DNA from: Candidatus Poribacteria bacterium
GTDB lineage: Bacteria > Poribacteria > WGA-4E > WGA-3G
Assembly (NCBI GenBank): GCA_022827625.1
Contig: JAJEIE010000004.1
Span: forward strand, 1-64,000
Reading direction: 5' to 3'
DNA length: 64,000 bases
Shown here: piece after piece, positions 43,220 through 52,316 of the stretch
Layout: each line of letters begins with the position of its first letter
Numbering within the stretch: the stretch's first letter is position 1
Notes under the pieces: model-generated
What the model saw: only the letters and a program-made list of their open reading frames with translations
Told to the model about the DNA's origin: nothing
Database searches by the model: none
Position numbers and translations under genes: made by a program

Positions 43220-44017
43220 TTATAGACCCGTTTTCAGTTTTCCCCATATCGTCGTTAGCTTACTGTCGGGTTCCACTGCCAACAGGCCGGTTGCGCTTTC
43301 GAGACCATCTTCCATAATCGTTTTGATGTCGTCCTGTTCAAGTGGAACGTTGAACAGCGCAACCTCATCAAGCAAGCCTTCACACTGATGCCCGCCGTTT
43401 GAGCCGTCACCAATCCGCATCCGGGCAGGATCTGCATCGAGGCTCGGTTTTGCGTACGGTTGCGTCCCAACTTCTTCACCGTCGGTATAAATTGTCAGAC
43501 CCGTTTTTTCACCGAAGACACCAGCGAGGTGGTGCCATCCATCGCCTGTGACGGGAGGCCCCCCAATTGGACCGCCCCATGCACCGGGCGCGCCTTTCGT
43601 AATGCTCAACTGAAGTCTCTGACTGTCTTTGTCTACAGCCAACAGGTAATTCCGTGGGTTCTGACCGCGCATCATAATGGATTGCCAACGCGTGCCTTGG
43701 GACGGTTCTAAATTTGCCCAGGCAACAATCGTGAGCTCTTCAAGTATAATGCTCTTGTTGGCTTCTACTTGTACGTAAACACTATTGCCGTCGAATTCCA
43801 ATGCCTTCCCAAATTTTCCATCTTCCCACTTCTTGGGACCCACAATGTCCCCGTCGTTTCCAGCGGCGGAAGTATCCTTGGCGACATCGCCTGCGCCTTC
43901 TTCAAACAGCCACATGCCGACGAGGGTTTCGGGATCCACTTTCGCCAATGCATGCGGGCTTGCAATAAGCACGATCACCGCTGCGAAACCGAGAATGGCA
44001 ATAACTCTATTGTTCAT
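43220..44017 (-). CDS. LamG-domain exported protein
   Basis: A 265 aa protein with a signal peptide (residues 1-25, ending PHALA). The remainder is a concanavalin-like LamG/LamGL domain: GMWLFEEGAGDVAKDTSAAGNDG, LEFDGNSVYVQV, LTIVAWANLEP, GWHHLAGVFGEKTGLTIYTDGE and LLDEVALFNVPL. ATG follows GGAGGGAAATCCA. A promoter for it lies inside the 3' end of the upstream ASPIC gene. Such proteins are inferred to bind or recognise carbohydrates. Confidence 0.88.
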   Translation of the reverse strand: MNNRVIAILGFAAVIVLIASPHALAKVDPETLVGMWLFEEGAGDVAKDTSAAGNDGDIVGPKKWEDGKFGKALEFDGNSVYVQVEANKSIILEELTIVAWANLEPSQGTRWQSIMMRGQNPRNYLLAVDKDSQRLQLSITKGAPGAWGGPIGGPPVTGDGWHHLAGVFGEKTGLTIYTDGEEVGTQPYAKPSLDADPARMRIGDGSNGGHQCEGLLDEVALFNVPLEQDDIKTIMEDGLESATGLLAVEPDSKLTTIWGKLKTGL

Positions 44018-44061
44018 TGGATTTCCCTCCATATAAAATGGACTGAACTCTGCAAAAACAT

Positions 44062-45711
44062 TTAGCGTTTGATAGATATAATACCATTGCCTTCTTGAAT
44101 TGTCAACCACTGATTACACTGTATATTTTCCATTTTATCCTGAGTGCCGCTCTGCCAACGGACAATCAGTCGATTAACTTGCTCAGCCTTACCTAATCCA
44201 ATCAGGAGTTGATACGTGTTCTGGGAGAGATAACTGACTCCACTTTTTACCTCTCGGAGTAGGTATGTGTCACCCATCTGGAGGGTCACCCTCGCACCGA
44301 GTCCATCACGATTTGAAGTTTTGCCGACAAGTTTAATACTCAGCCAGTGATGGACGGGCGGTGTGTCGTTTCTAAGCAGATCGGGAGTGTCGGCGGTGTT
44401 CATCACGAGGATATCGAGGTCACCATCGTTATCGTAGTCTCCAAAAATCGCGCCCCGACTGGACTTCTCGATGCGCATACCACTGCCAGATGTGTCGGAA
44501 ACGTCCGCATAAGTTCCGTCCTGTTGATTGTGAAAGAGTTGGTTTTGTTGTTTGTAAGCCCCAATTTCTTCGAGTGCTTCGATGTTATCGTGGAGGTGTC
44601 CGTTGGCGAAGAAGAGGTCGAGCCAACCGTCGTTATCAAAGTCTACAAAGCCAGTCCCCCACGCCAAGGGTAAGAGCGTCGGTTCACTCAAACGGCTTTG
44701 CGCCGTAACATCCCAGAAAACGCCGTTACCGTCATTCTGGTAAAGCGTATTCGTTTCGGCTTGGTAGTGGGTAAGGACCACATCAAAATCACCGTCGTTG
44801 TCGTAATCCGCCGTGTCGATACCCATGCTACTTTCTGCGTCACCGTGTTCGTTGCGTGCGATCCCATGGCGTTCGCCGAGTTCCGTAAATGTCCCGTCGC
44901 CATTGTTTCGGTAGAGGAAGTTCGGCTCTCGGTCATTGGCAATATAAAGGTCAACCCAACCGTCGTTATTGACATCCGTCCAAATCGCACCCAACCCCCT
45001 GCCGAGTGCAGTGAGTCCGACATCGTGTGTTACGTCGGTAAAAGAGCCGTCGCCGTTGTTCTGATAAAGCACATCCGGTGCGGGTGCGAAATCTTCTGGA
45101 CGGCAGTATGCCGGTATGCCGTTTTGTGAGCAGTCGGGTGCGGTTTCTAAATCGGTTAGGACATAGTTCACGACAACCAGATCCAACCAGCCATCGTTGT
45201 TATAATCGGCGAAGGCACAGCCCGTTGAGAAACACGGTTCATCAGTAATACCAGCGTCGTGTGTCACACTGTTGAAAGAACCGTCGCCGTTGTTTCGGTA
45301 GAGCACATTGTGTCCGAAGTTAGTAATAAACAGATCGCGATTGCCGTCGTTATCGTAGTCTGCGACGCAGCAACCGATACCGTATTCGGTGTTGCCGACC
45401 CCGGCTTGTTGTGTCACATCGGTAAATGTCCCGTCGCCACTGTTTCGATAGAGTTGGTTGGTAGGCTGCACGTTTGTTGTGCTTTCGGTCAGCACCGCCC
45501 CGTTGACAAAATAGAGATCAGGCATGTCGTCGTTGTCGTAATCAAAGAAAGCAGCACCACCACCCATCGTCTCAGGGAGGTGTTTTGCTCCAGTCGCACC
45601 ACTGAAGTGCCGGAATTGGATACCGGCTTCGTCGGTTACCCGTGTGAACTGGATCTCTGCGTATGTGAGGCTTGCCCAGAGTGCGAAAGCGACGTGAACG
45701 ATGCGTTTCAT
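44062..45711 (-). CDS. FG-GAP/VCBS repeat protein with ASPIC-UnbV domain
   Basis: A 549 aa exported protein. A short signal peptide (MKRIVHVAFALWASLTYA) precedes about eight FG-GAP/VCBS units (DYDNDGMPDLYFVN-type, for example DYDNDGNRDLFITN and DYNNDGWLDLVVVN) that form a calcium-binding beta-propeller-like stretch. Residues about 450-540 match ASPIC/UnbV (GDTYLLREVKSGVSYLSQN and LLIGLGKAEQVNRLIVRW). ATG 45711 starts the signal peptide; the longer frame runs back to 45819 into the mannonate dehydratase gene. The operon includes the upstream ManD gene. Confidence 0.9.
   Translation of the reverse strand: MKRIVHVAFALWASLTYAEIQFTRVTDEAGIQFRHFSGATGAKHLPETMGGGAAFFDYDNDDMPDLYFVNGAVLTESTTNVQPTNQLYRNSGDGTFTDVTQQAGVGNTEYGIGCCVADYDNDGNRDLFITNFGHNVLYRNNGDGSFNSVTHDAGITDEPCFSTGCAFADYNNDGWLDLVVVNYVLTDLETAPDCSQNGIPAYCRPEDFAPAPDVLYQNNGDGSFTDVTHDVGLTALGRGLGAIWTDVNNDGWVDLYIANDREPNFLYRNNGDGTFTELGERHGIARNEHGDAESSMGIDTADYDNDGDFDVVLTHYQAETNTLYQNDGNGVFWDVTAQSRLSEPTLLPLAWGTGFVDFDNDGWLDLFFANGHLHDNIEALEEIGAYKQQNQLFHNQQDGTYADVSDTSGSGMRIEKSSRGAIFGDYDNDGDLDILVMNTADTPDLLRNDTPPVHHWLSIKLVGKTSNRDGLGARVTLQMGDTYLLREVKSGVSYLSQNTYQLLIGLGKAEQVNRLIVRWQSGTQDKMENIQCNQWLTIQEGNGIISIKR
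44078..44106 (-). promoter_or_regulatory. Intragenic promoter for the LamG gene
   Basis: TTGACA (44106-44101), 17 bp spacer, TATTAT (44083-44078). The -35 and -10 lie inside or just after the 3' end of the FG-GAP gene, 60 bp ahead of the LamG ATG. Confidence 0.75.
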
Positions 45712-45721
45712 ATTTTTTAAA

Positions 45722-46915
45722 TTACGGTCGGATAACCGTTCCGTCCATCCGCCGCACGGGTGCCCAACCGCCGTTAAGCGGATGTTCTGGGAACGGGAAT
45801 CGTGCCGCGAGTTCCTCATTTATGTCGATGCCGAGTCCCGGTGCCTCACTTGCCCAATAGCAGCCGTCTCGAATTTCGGGGCAGCCGGGAAAGACCTCTT
45901 TGGTATTTTCACCGAAGACGTGTTGTTCCTGAATACCGAAGTTGTAACACGCTAAATCCAATGCAACGTTGGCAGCATGCCCGACTGGAGATACATCCCC
46001 AGGTCCGTGCCACGCCGTCCGCACACCAAAGAATTCACAGAAAGCGGCGAGTTTGCGCGCAGGACTGATGCCACCGATTTGCGAGATATGCACTCGGATA
46101 AAGTCGATGAGTCTGTTTTTGATAACGTTGATGTACTCGTTTGGGTTGTTGAACAGTTCCCCCATCGCGATGGGAATGCTTGTCTGTTGACGCATGAGTT
46201 GGAAGTAGTCTACGTCCTCTGGTGCAAATGGGTCTTCGAGAAAAAAGAGGTTGTAGGGTTCTAACCCTTTGGCGAGGTTGATTGCTTGAATGGGCGGAAT
46301 GCGTTCATGTACATCGTGGAGGAGTTCTACCTCTTCACCGAGTTGCGTACGTAGATGGTCGAAGAGTTTGATAACAGTGTTCACATAAGGAGTAGGTTCA
46401 AAGGCATCCGAGCTCCGCCTTCCGCGCCCCGCTCCATACGTCGAATAACCGGGTATTGCCACCTGTGCGCGGACATAGCGATAACCTTGTTCCATGTAGC
46501 CACGGATGCTCTCCTCTACCTCTTCAAAAGTCCTGCCGCCTGCGTGTGCGTAGAGCGTTGCAGCCTCACGACATTTGCCGCCGAGCAGTTGATAGACCGG
46601 CATATTCGCGCGTTTGCCCATGATGTCCCATAAGGCGATATCTACACCGCTGAGTGCGTTGTTCAGGACGGGTCCGTTCCGCCAATAAGAGCTGACAAAA
46701 CTGGTTTGGAAGATGTCCTCTATGTTGGCTGGATCTTTTCCAACGAGAAAGGGTTTGAGATATTCATCAACTGCTGTTGCTACGGCAAGCGGACGTTGTG
46801 TAAACGTAGCACAGCCGATGCCATATAAACCGGGTTCACTCGTTTCGATCTTAACAACGACGAGACGAATGCCATTGGGTGCTGTCAGAATTGTTTTAAC
46901 GTCTGTAATTTTCAA
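45722..46915 (-). CDS. Mannonate/gluconate dehydratase (ManD, enolase superfamily)
   Basis: A 397 aa enolase-superfamily enzyme. N-terminal capping domain includes SGVDIALWDIMGKRANMPVY. Barrel motifs are LLHDVHERIPP, FFLEDPFAPEDVDY, IAMGELFNNPNEY and AWHGPGDVSPVGHAAN, the last with the ManD-type His. Family members dehydrate D-mannonate or D-gluconate. The gene starts with TTG at 46915 after AGGAGAAGTACCACT. It heads an operon with the FG-GAP gene under the promoter at 47132-47160. Sugar specificity is not resolved. Confidence 0.92.
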   Translation of the reverse strand: MKITDVKTILTAPNGIRLVVVKIETSEPGLYGIGCATFTQRPLAVATAVDEYLKPFLVGKDPANIEDIFQTSFVSSYWRNGPVLNNALSGVDIALWDIMGKRANMPVYQLLGGKCREAATLYAHAGGRTFEEVEESIRGYMEQGYRYVRAQVAIPGYSTYGAGRGRRSSDAFEPTPYVNTVIKLFDHLRTQLGEEVELLHDVHERIPPIQAINLAKGLEPYNLFFLEDPFAPEDVDYFQLMRQQTSIPIAMGELFNNPNEYINVIKNRLIDFIRVHISQIGGISPARKLAAFCEFFGVRTAWHGPGDVSPVGHAANVALDLACYNFGIQEQHVFGENTKEVFPGCPEIRDGCYWASEAPGLGIDINEELAARFPFPEHPLNGGWAPVRRMDGTVIRP

Positions 46916-46949
46916 AGTGGTACTTCTCCTGTCTTCTGTTTCTGCTTGG

Positions 46950-46997
46950 TTATCGGTTATCAGTCATCGGTTGTCGGTTAACTGATGACCGACAACT
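46950..46997. repeat. Short inverted repeat upstream of the ManD gene
   Basis: TATCGGTTATCAGTCATCGG and, in the opposite sense, AACTGATGACCGACAACTAA form an imperfect hairpin in the ManD leader. Close to it, 47037-47065 has AGCATAAACTGTTAGTTTGTGCT, a second small palindrome similar to one inside the MITE at 470-650. Confidence 0.6.
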
Positions 46998-47131
46998 AAT
47001 ACTAAGTCTAATTGAATATTTTTCAATAGGAGTCCTGTAGCATAAACTGTTAGTTTGTGCTATCGTGGATCGTTTTAGAAACTCAGCAATGCAATACTTA
47101 TTTCCTGAAATGATATAACAACCACTACGGG

Positions 47132-47160
47132 AGTATAGCAAATCAGGCGCGACGTGTCAA
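47132..47160 (-). promoter_or_regulatory. Promoter of the ManD-ASPIC operon
   Basis: TTGACA (47160-47155), 17 bp spacer, TATACT (47137-47132). The predicted leader is about 210 nt and contains the repeats at 46950-47065. Confidence 0.75.
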
Positions 47161-47176
47161 AAGAATTTGGAGTCTG

Positions 47177-49294
47177 TTATTTTTTTGTCAAGATGAGATT
47201 TTGGTAGGCATCAACAACGGCGAAGAAATTCGCAGGTATTACAGTCGTCGCGCTAAATTCTGTTACAATTGCGGGACCGACAATACGATTGCCAGGACGC
47301 AACATTTCGCGACGATAGAAGTCAGTGGAGAGCGATGCGTTCTCAAAGATGACGGGAGTTTGGGAGATACGCGCTTCAGAGGTGTCCGTATCGGAAACCA
47401 GGGGGGTCGGTTGAATGGGAGGTTTGTCGGTTTCGCCGATGGCTGTAAGGCGGAGGTTCACCACCTCGGCTGGGGCATCGGTGCGGGCATAACCGAACCG
47501 TTGGGCATGTGCAGCGTGGAATCTGTCAACAAGCGTCTGTACCTCTTTTCCGATGCTATGATAGGGAATATTGAGTTCGTAAGATTGCCCTGCATACCGC
47601 ATATCAAGTGAGCAATTGACTTTGAGTTGATCAGGGGTGAATCCTTCCGTTTTCATCTCGGTTTCGGCGCGAATGAGGAGCGCGTCAAATCCTGCGTCTA
47701 ATGCTTTAGCAAATTCTTCATTGCTGCTCTTTTCGAGCTGCCACAGCACTGTCTGTGAGTAGTCTTTGATGACATCCGCAAAGAGCATCCCGTAGGCAGA
47801 GAGGAGACCGCCGTTTGGTGGGATGAGGACTGTTCCAATGCCGAGGTTCTCAGCCATAAATGCGGCGTGTAGACCACCGGCACCGCCAAAGGAGACGAGT
47901 GTGAAGTCGCGCGTATCATACCCACGTTCCACAGAAATAACTTTGATGGCGCGTTCCATGGCGGCATTGGCGACCTTGAGAATGCCGTCGGCGGCTTGTA
48001 AAGGTGGGATACCGAGATGCGACGCAAATTTTTCAATGTATGCGCCGGGTTTATGGGTGTCAAGGGACATCGCGCCCCCCAAAAATTGTGTCGCCGCGAT
48101 CCGTCCTAAGAAGAGATTCGCGTCGGTTACTGTAATGGCTTCGCCGTTGTTTCCGTAACAGATTGGACCCGGATTTGCCCCCGCACTCTCCGGTCCAACA
48201 CGGAGCGCACCGCCTGTATCGACGCTTGCAATTGAGCCGCCACCGGCACCGACGGTATGGATATCGATGAGCGGGACCTTAATTGGCAATCCACTAATAG
48301 TGCTTTCCGTCGTGAGGGAGATACCGTTATTACAAAGACTCACATCCGTTGACGTACCACCCATGTCAAATGTGATAATCTGATTATATCCAGCGGTTTT
48401 AGCGATTTCAAACGCACCCAGAACACCGCCAGCGGGACCGGAGAGCACAGTGCGGATGCCTGCCGATTCACTTCTGTATGGCAAGTTTTCAGCTTGCGAG
48501 CTGCGCTGACTTCTCGTTAGCAAGTTTTCAGCTTGCGAGCTGCGCTGAAAAATCCTTCCAGAAACACTCCCACCGTTGGAGAGCATCAAACGGAACGACT
48601 TCGGAAACTGTTTTGATGCTATGAGTGTGGAGAGGTGTCGTTCCAAGGTGGGACGGATGTAAGCGTTCGCAACGGTGGTGCTGAAGCGGGCATATTCTCG
48701 ATATTCCGGTAGGACTTCGTGTGAGCAGGAAACGGGTATCTCAGGTTTCCGTGATGAGAGGTATTCCGCAACAATCTGCTCGTTTTTTGGGTTGACGTAG
48801 GCGAAAAGGAAACAGATCGCAATGGCATCAAGTTCTAATGCGGCGAGTTGGGTCGCGAGTGCGTCCAACGCATCCGTTTCAATCTCAATTTGGATTTCGC
48901 CTGTGTGCAGTGTCCGTTCTGAAATACCGAAACGTCGTTCGGCAGGGACGAGTGGTGCTGGACGTTCTACGAAGAAGTCATAAAGGTTTGGGCGCGACTG
49001 TCTCCCAATCTCTAAAACGTCTTCAAAGCCTTTCGTTGTAACGAGCGCAATACGTGCACCTCTGCGTTCAAGGAGTGCATTCGTTGCAACCGTGGACCCG
49101 TGAACAATCTCCACCTCTTCAGGGTTGGTGTCGTGCTTATGTAGGATTTCACCTACGCCTTGTATCACGGCATGCGCAGGATTTTGCGGCGTGGACAGGA
49201 CTTTGTGTGTGAACAGCGAATCGTTAGTGTGCATCACGATGTCGGTGAAGGTCCCGCCAGTATCAACACCGATTTTTTTTCGTTGTGTTTGCAA
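47177..49294 (-). CDS. Hydantoinase/oxoprolinase (HyuA) family protein
   Basis: A 705 aa ASKHA-fold enzyme of the N-methylhydantoinase A/5-oxoprolinase A family. N-terminal GVDTGGTFTDIV (near 9), GSTVATNALLERRGARIALV, the ATP-site block RTVLSGPAGGVLGAFEIAKT and FDMGGTSTDVSLC are visible, as is GAGGGSIASVDTGG. It starts with TTG after GAGGAAAATCA. An unusual ~25 aa insert before the LSGPAGG block is encoded by two copies of a 29 bp repeat (48482-48510 and 48521-48549), 39 bp apart. The HyuB partner is not in the window. Confidence 0.92.
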   Translation of the reverse strand: MQTQRKKIGVDTGGTFTDIVMHTNDSLFTHKVLSTPQNPAHAVIQGVGEILHKHDTNPEEVEIVHGSTVATNALLERRGARIALVTTKGFEDVLEIGRQSRPNLYDFFVERPAPLVPAERRFGISERTLHTGEIQIEIETDALDALATQLAALELDAIAICFLFAYVNPKNEQIVAEYLSSRKPEIPVSCSHEVLPEYREYARFSTTVANAYIRPTLERHLSTLIASKQFPKSFRLMLSNGGSVSGRIFQRSSQAENLLTRSQRSSQAENLPYRSESAGIRTVLSGPAGGVLGAFEIAKTAGYNQIITFDMGGTSTDVSLCNNGISLTTESTISGLPIKVPLIDIHTVGAGGGSIASVDTGGALRVGPESAGANPGPICYGNNGEAITVTDANLFLGRIAATQFLGGAMSLDTHKPGAYIEKFASHLGIPPLQAADGILKVANAAMERAIKVISVERGYDTRDFTLVSFGGAGGLHAAFMAENLGIGTVLIPPNGGLLSAYGMLFADVIKDYSQTVLWQLEKSSNEEFAKALDAGFDALLIRAETEMKTEGFTPDQLKVNCSLDMRYAGQSYELNIPYHSIGKEVQTLVDRFHAAHAQRFGYARTDAPAEVVNLRLTAIGETDKPPIQPTPLVSDTDTSEARISQTPVIFENASLSTDFYRREMLRPGNRIVGPAIVTEFSATTVIPANFFAVVDAYQNLILTKK
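48482..48549. repeat. Duplicated GCAAGTTTTCAGCTTGC element inside hyuA
   Basis: Two identical 29 bp copies (GCAAGTTTTCAGCTTGCGAG then CTGCGCTGA) with period 39 bp, each a small palindrome. Period 39 is divisible by 3, so the frame is kept. Confidence 0.85.
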
Positions 49295-49376
49295 TGATTT
49301 TCCTCGTTGTGTTTCTCCAACACCCGCTTTTACCCTTGGATCGAGTTCAGGTTAAATAAACTCAGAGGTTCTCGGT

Positions 49377-50336
49377 TCAAACGACTACATTTTGAGGGCT
49401 GTCTTCCAGGAAAGCGATGATGTTGTCTACCGCGCCTTCGTTGAGGAGTTCAACGCCTTCTGGAGTCATATCGGCACAGTGCGGTGTTAAGATTACCTGC
49501 TCACAGGTTAAGAGCGGATGGTCTGCAGGGAGCGGTTCTTGATCGTAAACGTCGATAGCAGCACCGCCGAGATGTCCGCTATTCAAAGCAGAGATGAGCG
49601 CATCTGTATCAACCACGCCGCCACGTGCGACATTGATGAGCAGTGCTCCTTGTTTCATTGCGGCGAGTTCGCTTTTGCCGATAAGATGCCGACTCTCTTC
49701 TGTTAGCCTGACGTGCAGGCTAACGACATCGGCGGTCTGGAGCAATTCGTCCAGAGAGACAAACTGGACGCCTAATTCTGCTGCGCGTGCTGCTGAGGGG
49801 TGGTACGTCCACGCGATAACGTTCATCCCGATGGCTCGTCCGAGACGCGCCATCTCAGCACCGATGTGTCCAGTGCCAATAATCCCTAAGGTTTTCCCTT
49901 GAAGGTAGACGTTATCCATACGGGGCCATCCGCCGGTTTTCATGGAGGCTGTCAGGAATGCTGCCCGTTTGGCAAGCCCAAACATCAGTCCGAACCCGTG
50001 TTCTGCGACAACGGGAGCCGTCCGTCCGGGTTGATTGCAAACCGTAATTCCGAGTTTCTTCGCTGCATCAAGCCCAATCATATCCGTTCCAATCGAACAG
50101 AGCGAAATGAGTTTAAGTGTCGGAAGTTGCTGCAACAGTTCATCGGGCCACTTGACGAGTCCGCGCGAATTGATGAGGATGTCGGCATCCTCGGCGCGGC
50201 GGAGTTGTTCTTCGTGGGTTTCGGGGCGATCGGTGTAGAGAACGACATCGCCATAAGGCTTCAAGCGTTCCAGGTGCGGTGAGCCTTGGATTTGCGGGGG
50301 TGAATCACCGGGGACAACGATTCTGAGTCTGTTCAC
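49377..50336 (-). CDS. D-2-hydroxyacid dehydrogenase (phosphoglycerate dehydrogenase-like)
   Basis: A 319 aa NAD-dependent dehydrogenase. Coenzyme motif LGIIGTGHIGAEMARLGRAI is near 145; catalytic Arg is in INVARGGVVDTDALI, Glu in DVYDQEPLP, His in TPHCADMT. An unusual position is CSIGTDMIGLDAAKKLGIT, which is otherwise normal. I start at GTG 50336, with AAGGAA 7 nt upstream; the frame to 50363 overlaps the upstream alcohol dehydrogenase gene. Substrate (glycerate, phosphoglycerate or other) is unresolved. Confidence 0.92.
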   Translation of the reverse strand: MNRLRIVVPGDSPPQIQGSPHLERLKPYGDVVLYTDRPETHEEQLRRAEDADILINSRGLVKWPDELLQQLPTLKLISLCSIGTDMIGLDAAKKLGITVCNQPGRTAPVVAEHGFGLMFGLAKRAAFLTASMKTGGWPRMDNVYLQGKTLGIIGTGHIGAEMARLGRAIGMNVIAWTYHPSAARAAELGVQFVSLDELLQTADVVSLHVRLTEESRHLIGKSELAAMKQGALLINVARGGVVDTDALISALNSGHLGGAAIDVYDQEPLPADHPLLTCEQVILTPHCADMTPEGVELLNEGAVDNIIAFLEDSPQNVVV

Positions 50337-50353
50337 AATTTGTTCCTTTGTAG

Positions 50354-51511
50354 TTAAAAACATTCCCAGTACAGCGAAACAATCTCTTCAGCGGTAGCCT
50401 GTCGCGGGTTGTTAGCCGGACTCCCACTTGCGATGGCGTCGACTGCCATCTGTTCGACGACAGCCTCAAATTTTTCTTTTTCGATACCGATTTCACCGAG
50501 TCGCGGCATCTGGATGTCGGTGACGAGCCGTTCAACAGCGGAGATTGCTGCGTCTGCTTGGTGCATCGGCGATAATCCATCAATCGGTTCACCCATGGCG
50601 CGCGCAATATCGGCAAAACGGGCGGGAGCACCGACGACGCTGAACGCCATCACGTCGCGCAATAACACGGAATTTGAGAGTCCATGATGGATGTGGAAAT
50701 ACGCGCCGATCGGACGGGACATCCCGTGGACTAAAGCTACAGATGAATTGCTGAACGCCATGCCTGCGATAGACGCACCGATCATCATATCCGTACGCGC
50801 AGGGACATTTTCACCATCTGCCCACGCTTGTCGAAGCGAACCTGAAATCATCTCAACTGCTTTCAGGGACAGGGCATCGGTTATCGGTTGGGCGCGTTTG
50901 GAGATGTAAGCCTCTATTGCGTGCGTCAGGGCATCAACACCGACTGCGGCGGTCAGATGGGGTGGGGTTGTCAGGGATAGCAACGGATCCACGAGGGCAA
51001 CGGACGCGAGGAGGCATGGACTGCTGAGCATCATCTTAACGTTCCGTTCGGTGTCGGTAATGACGGTGACTTTAGAGACTTCACTTCCCGTCCCACCTGT
51101 CGTCGGTATCGCGATGAGCGGTGCTCCCGGATTCGGAATCTTGTCCACACCCATGTAATCGGCGAAATCGCCATCGTTTGTGAGTTTCATAGCGATGCCT
51201 TTTCCGCAGTCGATGGCACTTCCACCACCGATACTCACGATTACATCACAGTTTTCGTCAATGTATTGCTTTAGTCCCTCCTGCACATTCTGTAGGGTTG
51301 GATCGGGTGTGACATCAGAGAAACATGAGGACGCTATCCCCGCGTCGCGCAGATTCTGGGCGATCGTGTCAGCGTATCCGATTTTGGCGATACCCGGATC
51401 GGTCACGATGAGTGCATTTGTTGCACCGAGGCGTTTCGCTTGTTCACCAACGTTCTCAGACGCGCCCGCACCTGTGATTATTGTGGGTGGGAGTGTTAGT
51501 GTTGTAGGCAA
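50354..51511 (-). CDS. Iron-containing alcohol dehydrogenase
   Basis: A 385 aa group III alcohol dehydrogenase. NAD-binding SIGGGSAIDCGKGIA (near 95), PTTGGTGSEVSKVTVI, and the iron-binding region DALTHAIEAYISKRAQPITD with later GMSRPIGAYFHIHHGLSNSV (metal His residues). It begins with TTG at 51511 after AGGAAACCAAAAA. The linked D-2-hydroxyacid dehydrogenase suggests a small oxidation cassette. The alcohol substrate is unknown. Confidence 0.94.
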   Translation of the reverse strand: MPTTLTLPPTIITGAGASENVGEQAKRLGATNALIVTDPGIAKIGYADTIAQNLRDAGIASSCFSDVTPDPTLQNVQEGLKQYIDENCDVIVSIGGGSAIDCGKGIAMKLTNDGDFADYMGVDKIPNPGAPLIAIPTTGGTGSEVSKVTVITDTERNVKMMLSSPCLLASVALVDPLLSLTTPPHLTAAVGVDALTHAIEAYISKRAQPITDALSLKAVEMISGSLRQAWADGENVPARTDMMIGASIAGMAFSNSSVALVHGMSRPIGAYFHIHHGLSNSVLLRDVMAFSVVGAPARFADIARAMGEPIDGLSPMHQADAAISAVERLVTDIQMPRLGEIGIEKEKFEAVVEQMAVDAIASGSPANNPRQATAEEIVSLYWECF

Positions 51512-51539
51512 TTTTTGGTTTCCTATGAAGATGTACTGT

Positions 51540-51812
51540 TCAGTTGTCTGTAGAGTGGATTAAAGGCAGATCACTAATCTGAGTCTGTGAAGAGAGTCCG
51601 GGAGGAAATTCTTCTCCGTGTTCCAAGAGCGACTCAACAAGCAGATCGACAGCATCTTGCAAATTCTTTAAAGCCTCTTTTTGTGTATATCCCCAACTTG
51701 AACCCCCTTGGGACACCAACGCGGGAATATAAGCCCGCCACACAGGGTCCTTAATTCGCTCGTCAAGCCACTCGTCCTCTTCTATGATAACTTCAAATGT
51801 ATACGTTTTCAT
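51540..51812 (-). CDS. HicB-family (DUF1902-like) antitoxin-like protein
   Basis: A 90 aa protein: YTFEVIIEEDEWLDERIKDP, WRAYIPALVSQGGSSWGYTQ and EALKNLQDAVDLLVESLLEHGE, the partial RNase-H fold of HicB proteins. No HTH or ribbon-helix-helix domain is evident. ATG follows GAGGAACAG. It lies next to a complete hicA-hicB pair, so it may be a second antitoxin copy. Confidence 0.75.
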   Translation of the reverse strand: MKTYTFEVIIEEDEWLDERIKDPVWRAYIPALVSQGGSSWGYTQKEALKNLQDAVDLLVESLLEHGEEFPPGLSSQTQISDLPLIHSTDN

Positions 51813-51822
51813 CTGTTCCTCC

Positions 51823-52068
51823 TTAGTGATTACCCGTGCCGTTCAAGAATTCTTCAATGTTCTTACCAATGGTTGGCGACGGAAGTGCCTCATTATCGCG
51901 ATGGAAGATTTCTATCCACTCGTCAACAATCTCGCATAATTGTTGATACACTTCAACTTCATCAGTCCCGTGGCAGCAGGGACCAATGATTCCGGGGCAA
52001 TATCCTATAAAGCATTCGTCCTCGTCCGACCACTCAACAATCTTAATGTACTTTATACTTTCATTCAT
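51823..52068 (-). CDS. HicB-type antitoxin
   Basis: An 81 aa protein with the HicB pseudo-RNase-H strand pattern (IKIVEWSDEDECFIGYCPGI) followed by a helix (VYQQLCEIVDEWIEIFHRD). The GDGxT-type switch is replaced by CCHGTDEVEV. Its ATG overlaps the hicA stop (ATGA, 4 bp), the usual hicA-hicB order. Confidence 0.85.
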   Translation of the reverse strand: MNESIKYIKIVEWSDEDECFIGYCPGIIGPCCHGTDEVEVYQQLCEIVDEWIEIFHRDNEALPSPTIGKNIEEFLNGTGNH

Positions 52069-52259
52069 TTTTGAGACTCCTCAATTCCTTTTTTGATTAA
52101 CTTTTCTTGAAAGGGCTTAGCATCATCGCCAAGTTTTCCAGAAATCGTAACCCTTGATCCTTTCGGATGTTTGAAATTCCGATGGCTACCTTTCCCACCT
52201 ATGTTGATGAAACCGGCTTTTCTTAGATCCGCGATGAGTTGTCGTATTTTTCTTGGCAT
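52065..52259 (-). CDS. HicA-type mRNA interferase toxin
   Basis: A 64 aa protein with dsRBD-like fold: LIADLRKAGFINIGGKGSHR, with catalytic His in GSHRNF, then HPKGSRVTISGKLGDDAKPF. It matches the HicA YcfA family in size and motif. The toxin cleaves mRNA and is neutralised by the HicB protein encoded immediately after it. Confidence 0.9.
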   Translation of the reverse strand: MPRKIRQLIADLRKAGFINIGGKGSHRNFKHPKGSRVTISGKLGDDAKPFQEKLIKKGIEESQK

Positions 52260-52316
52260 AGCGTATCATAAAGATGATCGGATGTCCAGTTTTTGAAAGG
52301 ATTATATGAGCGCAAA

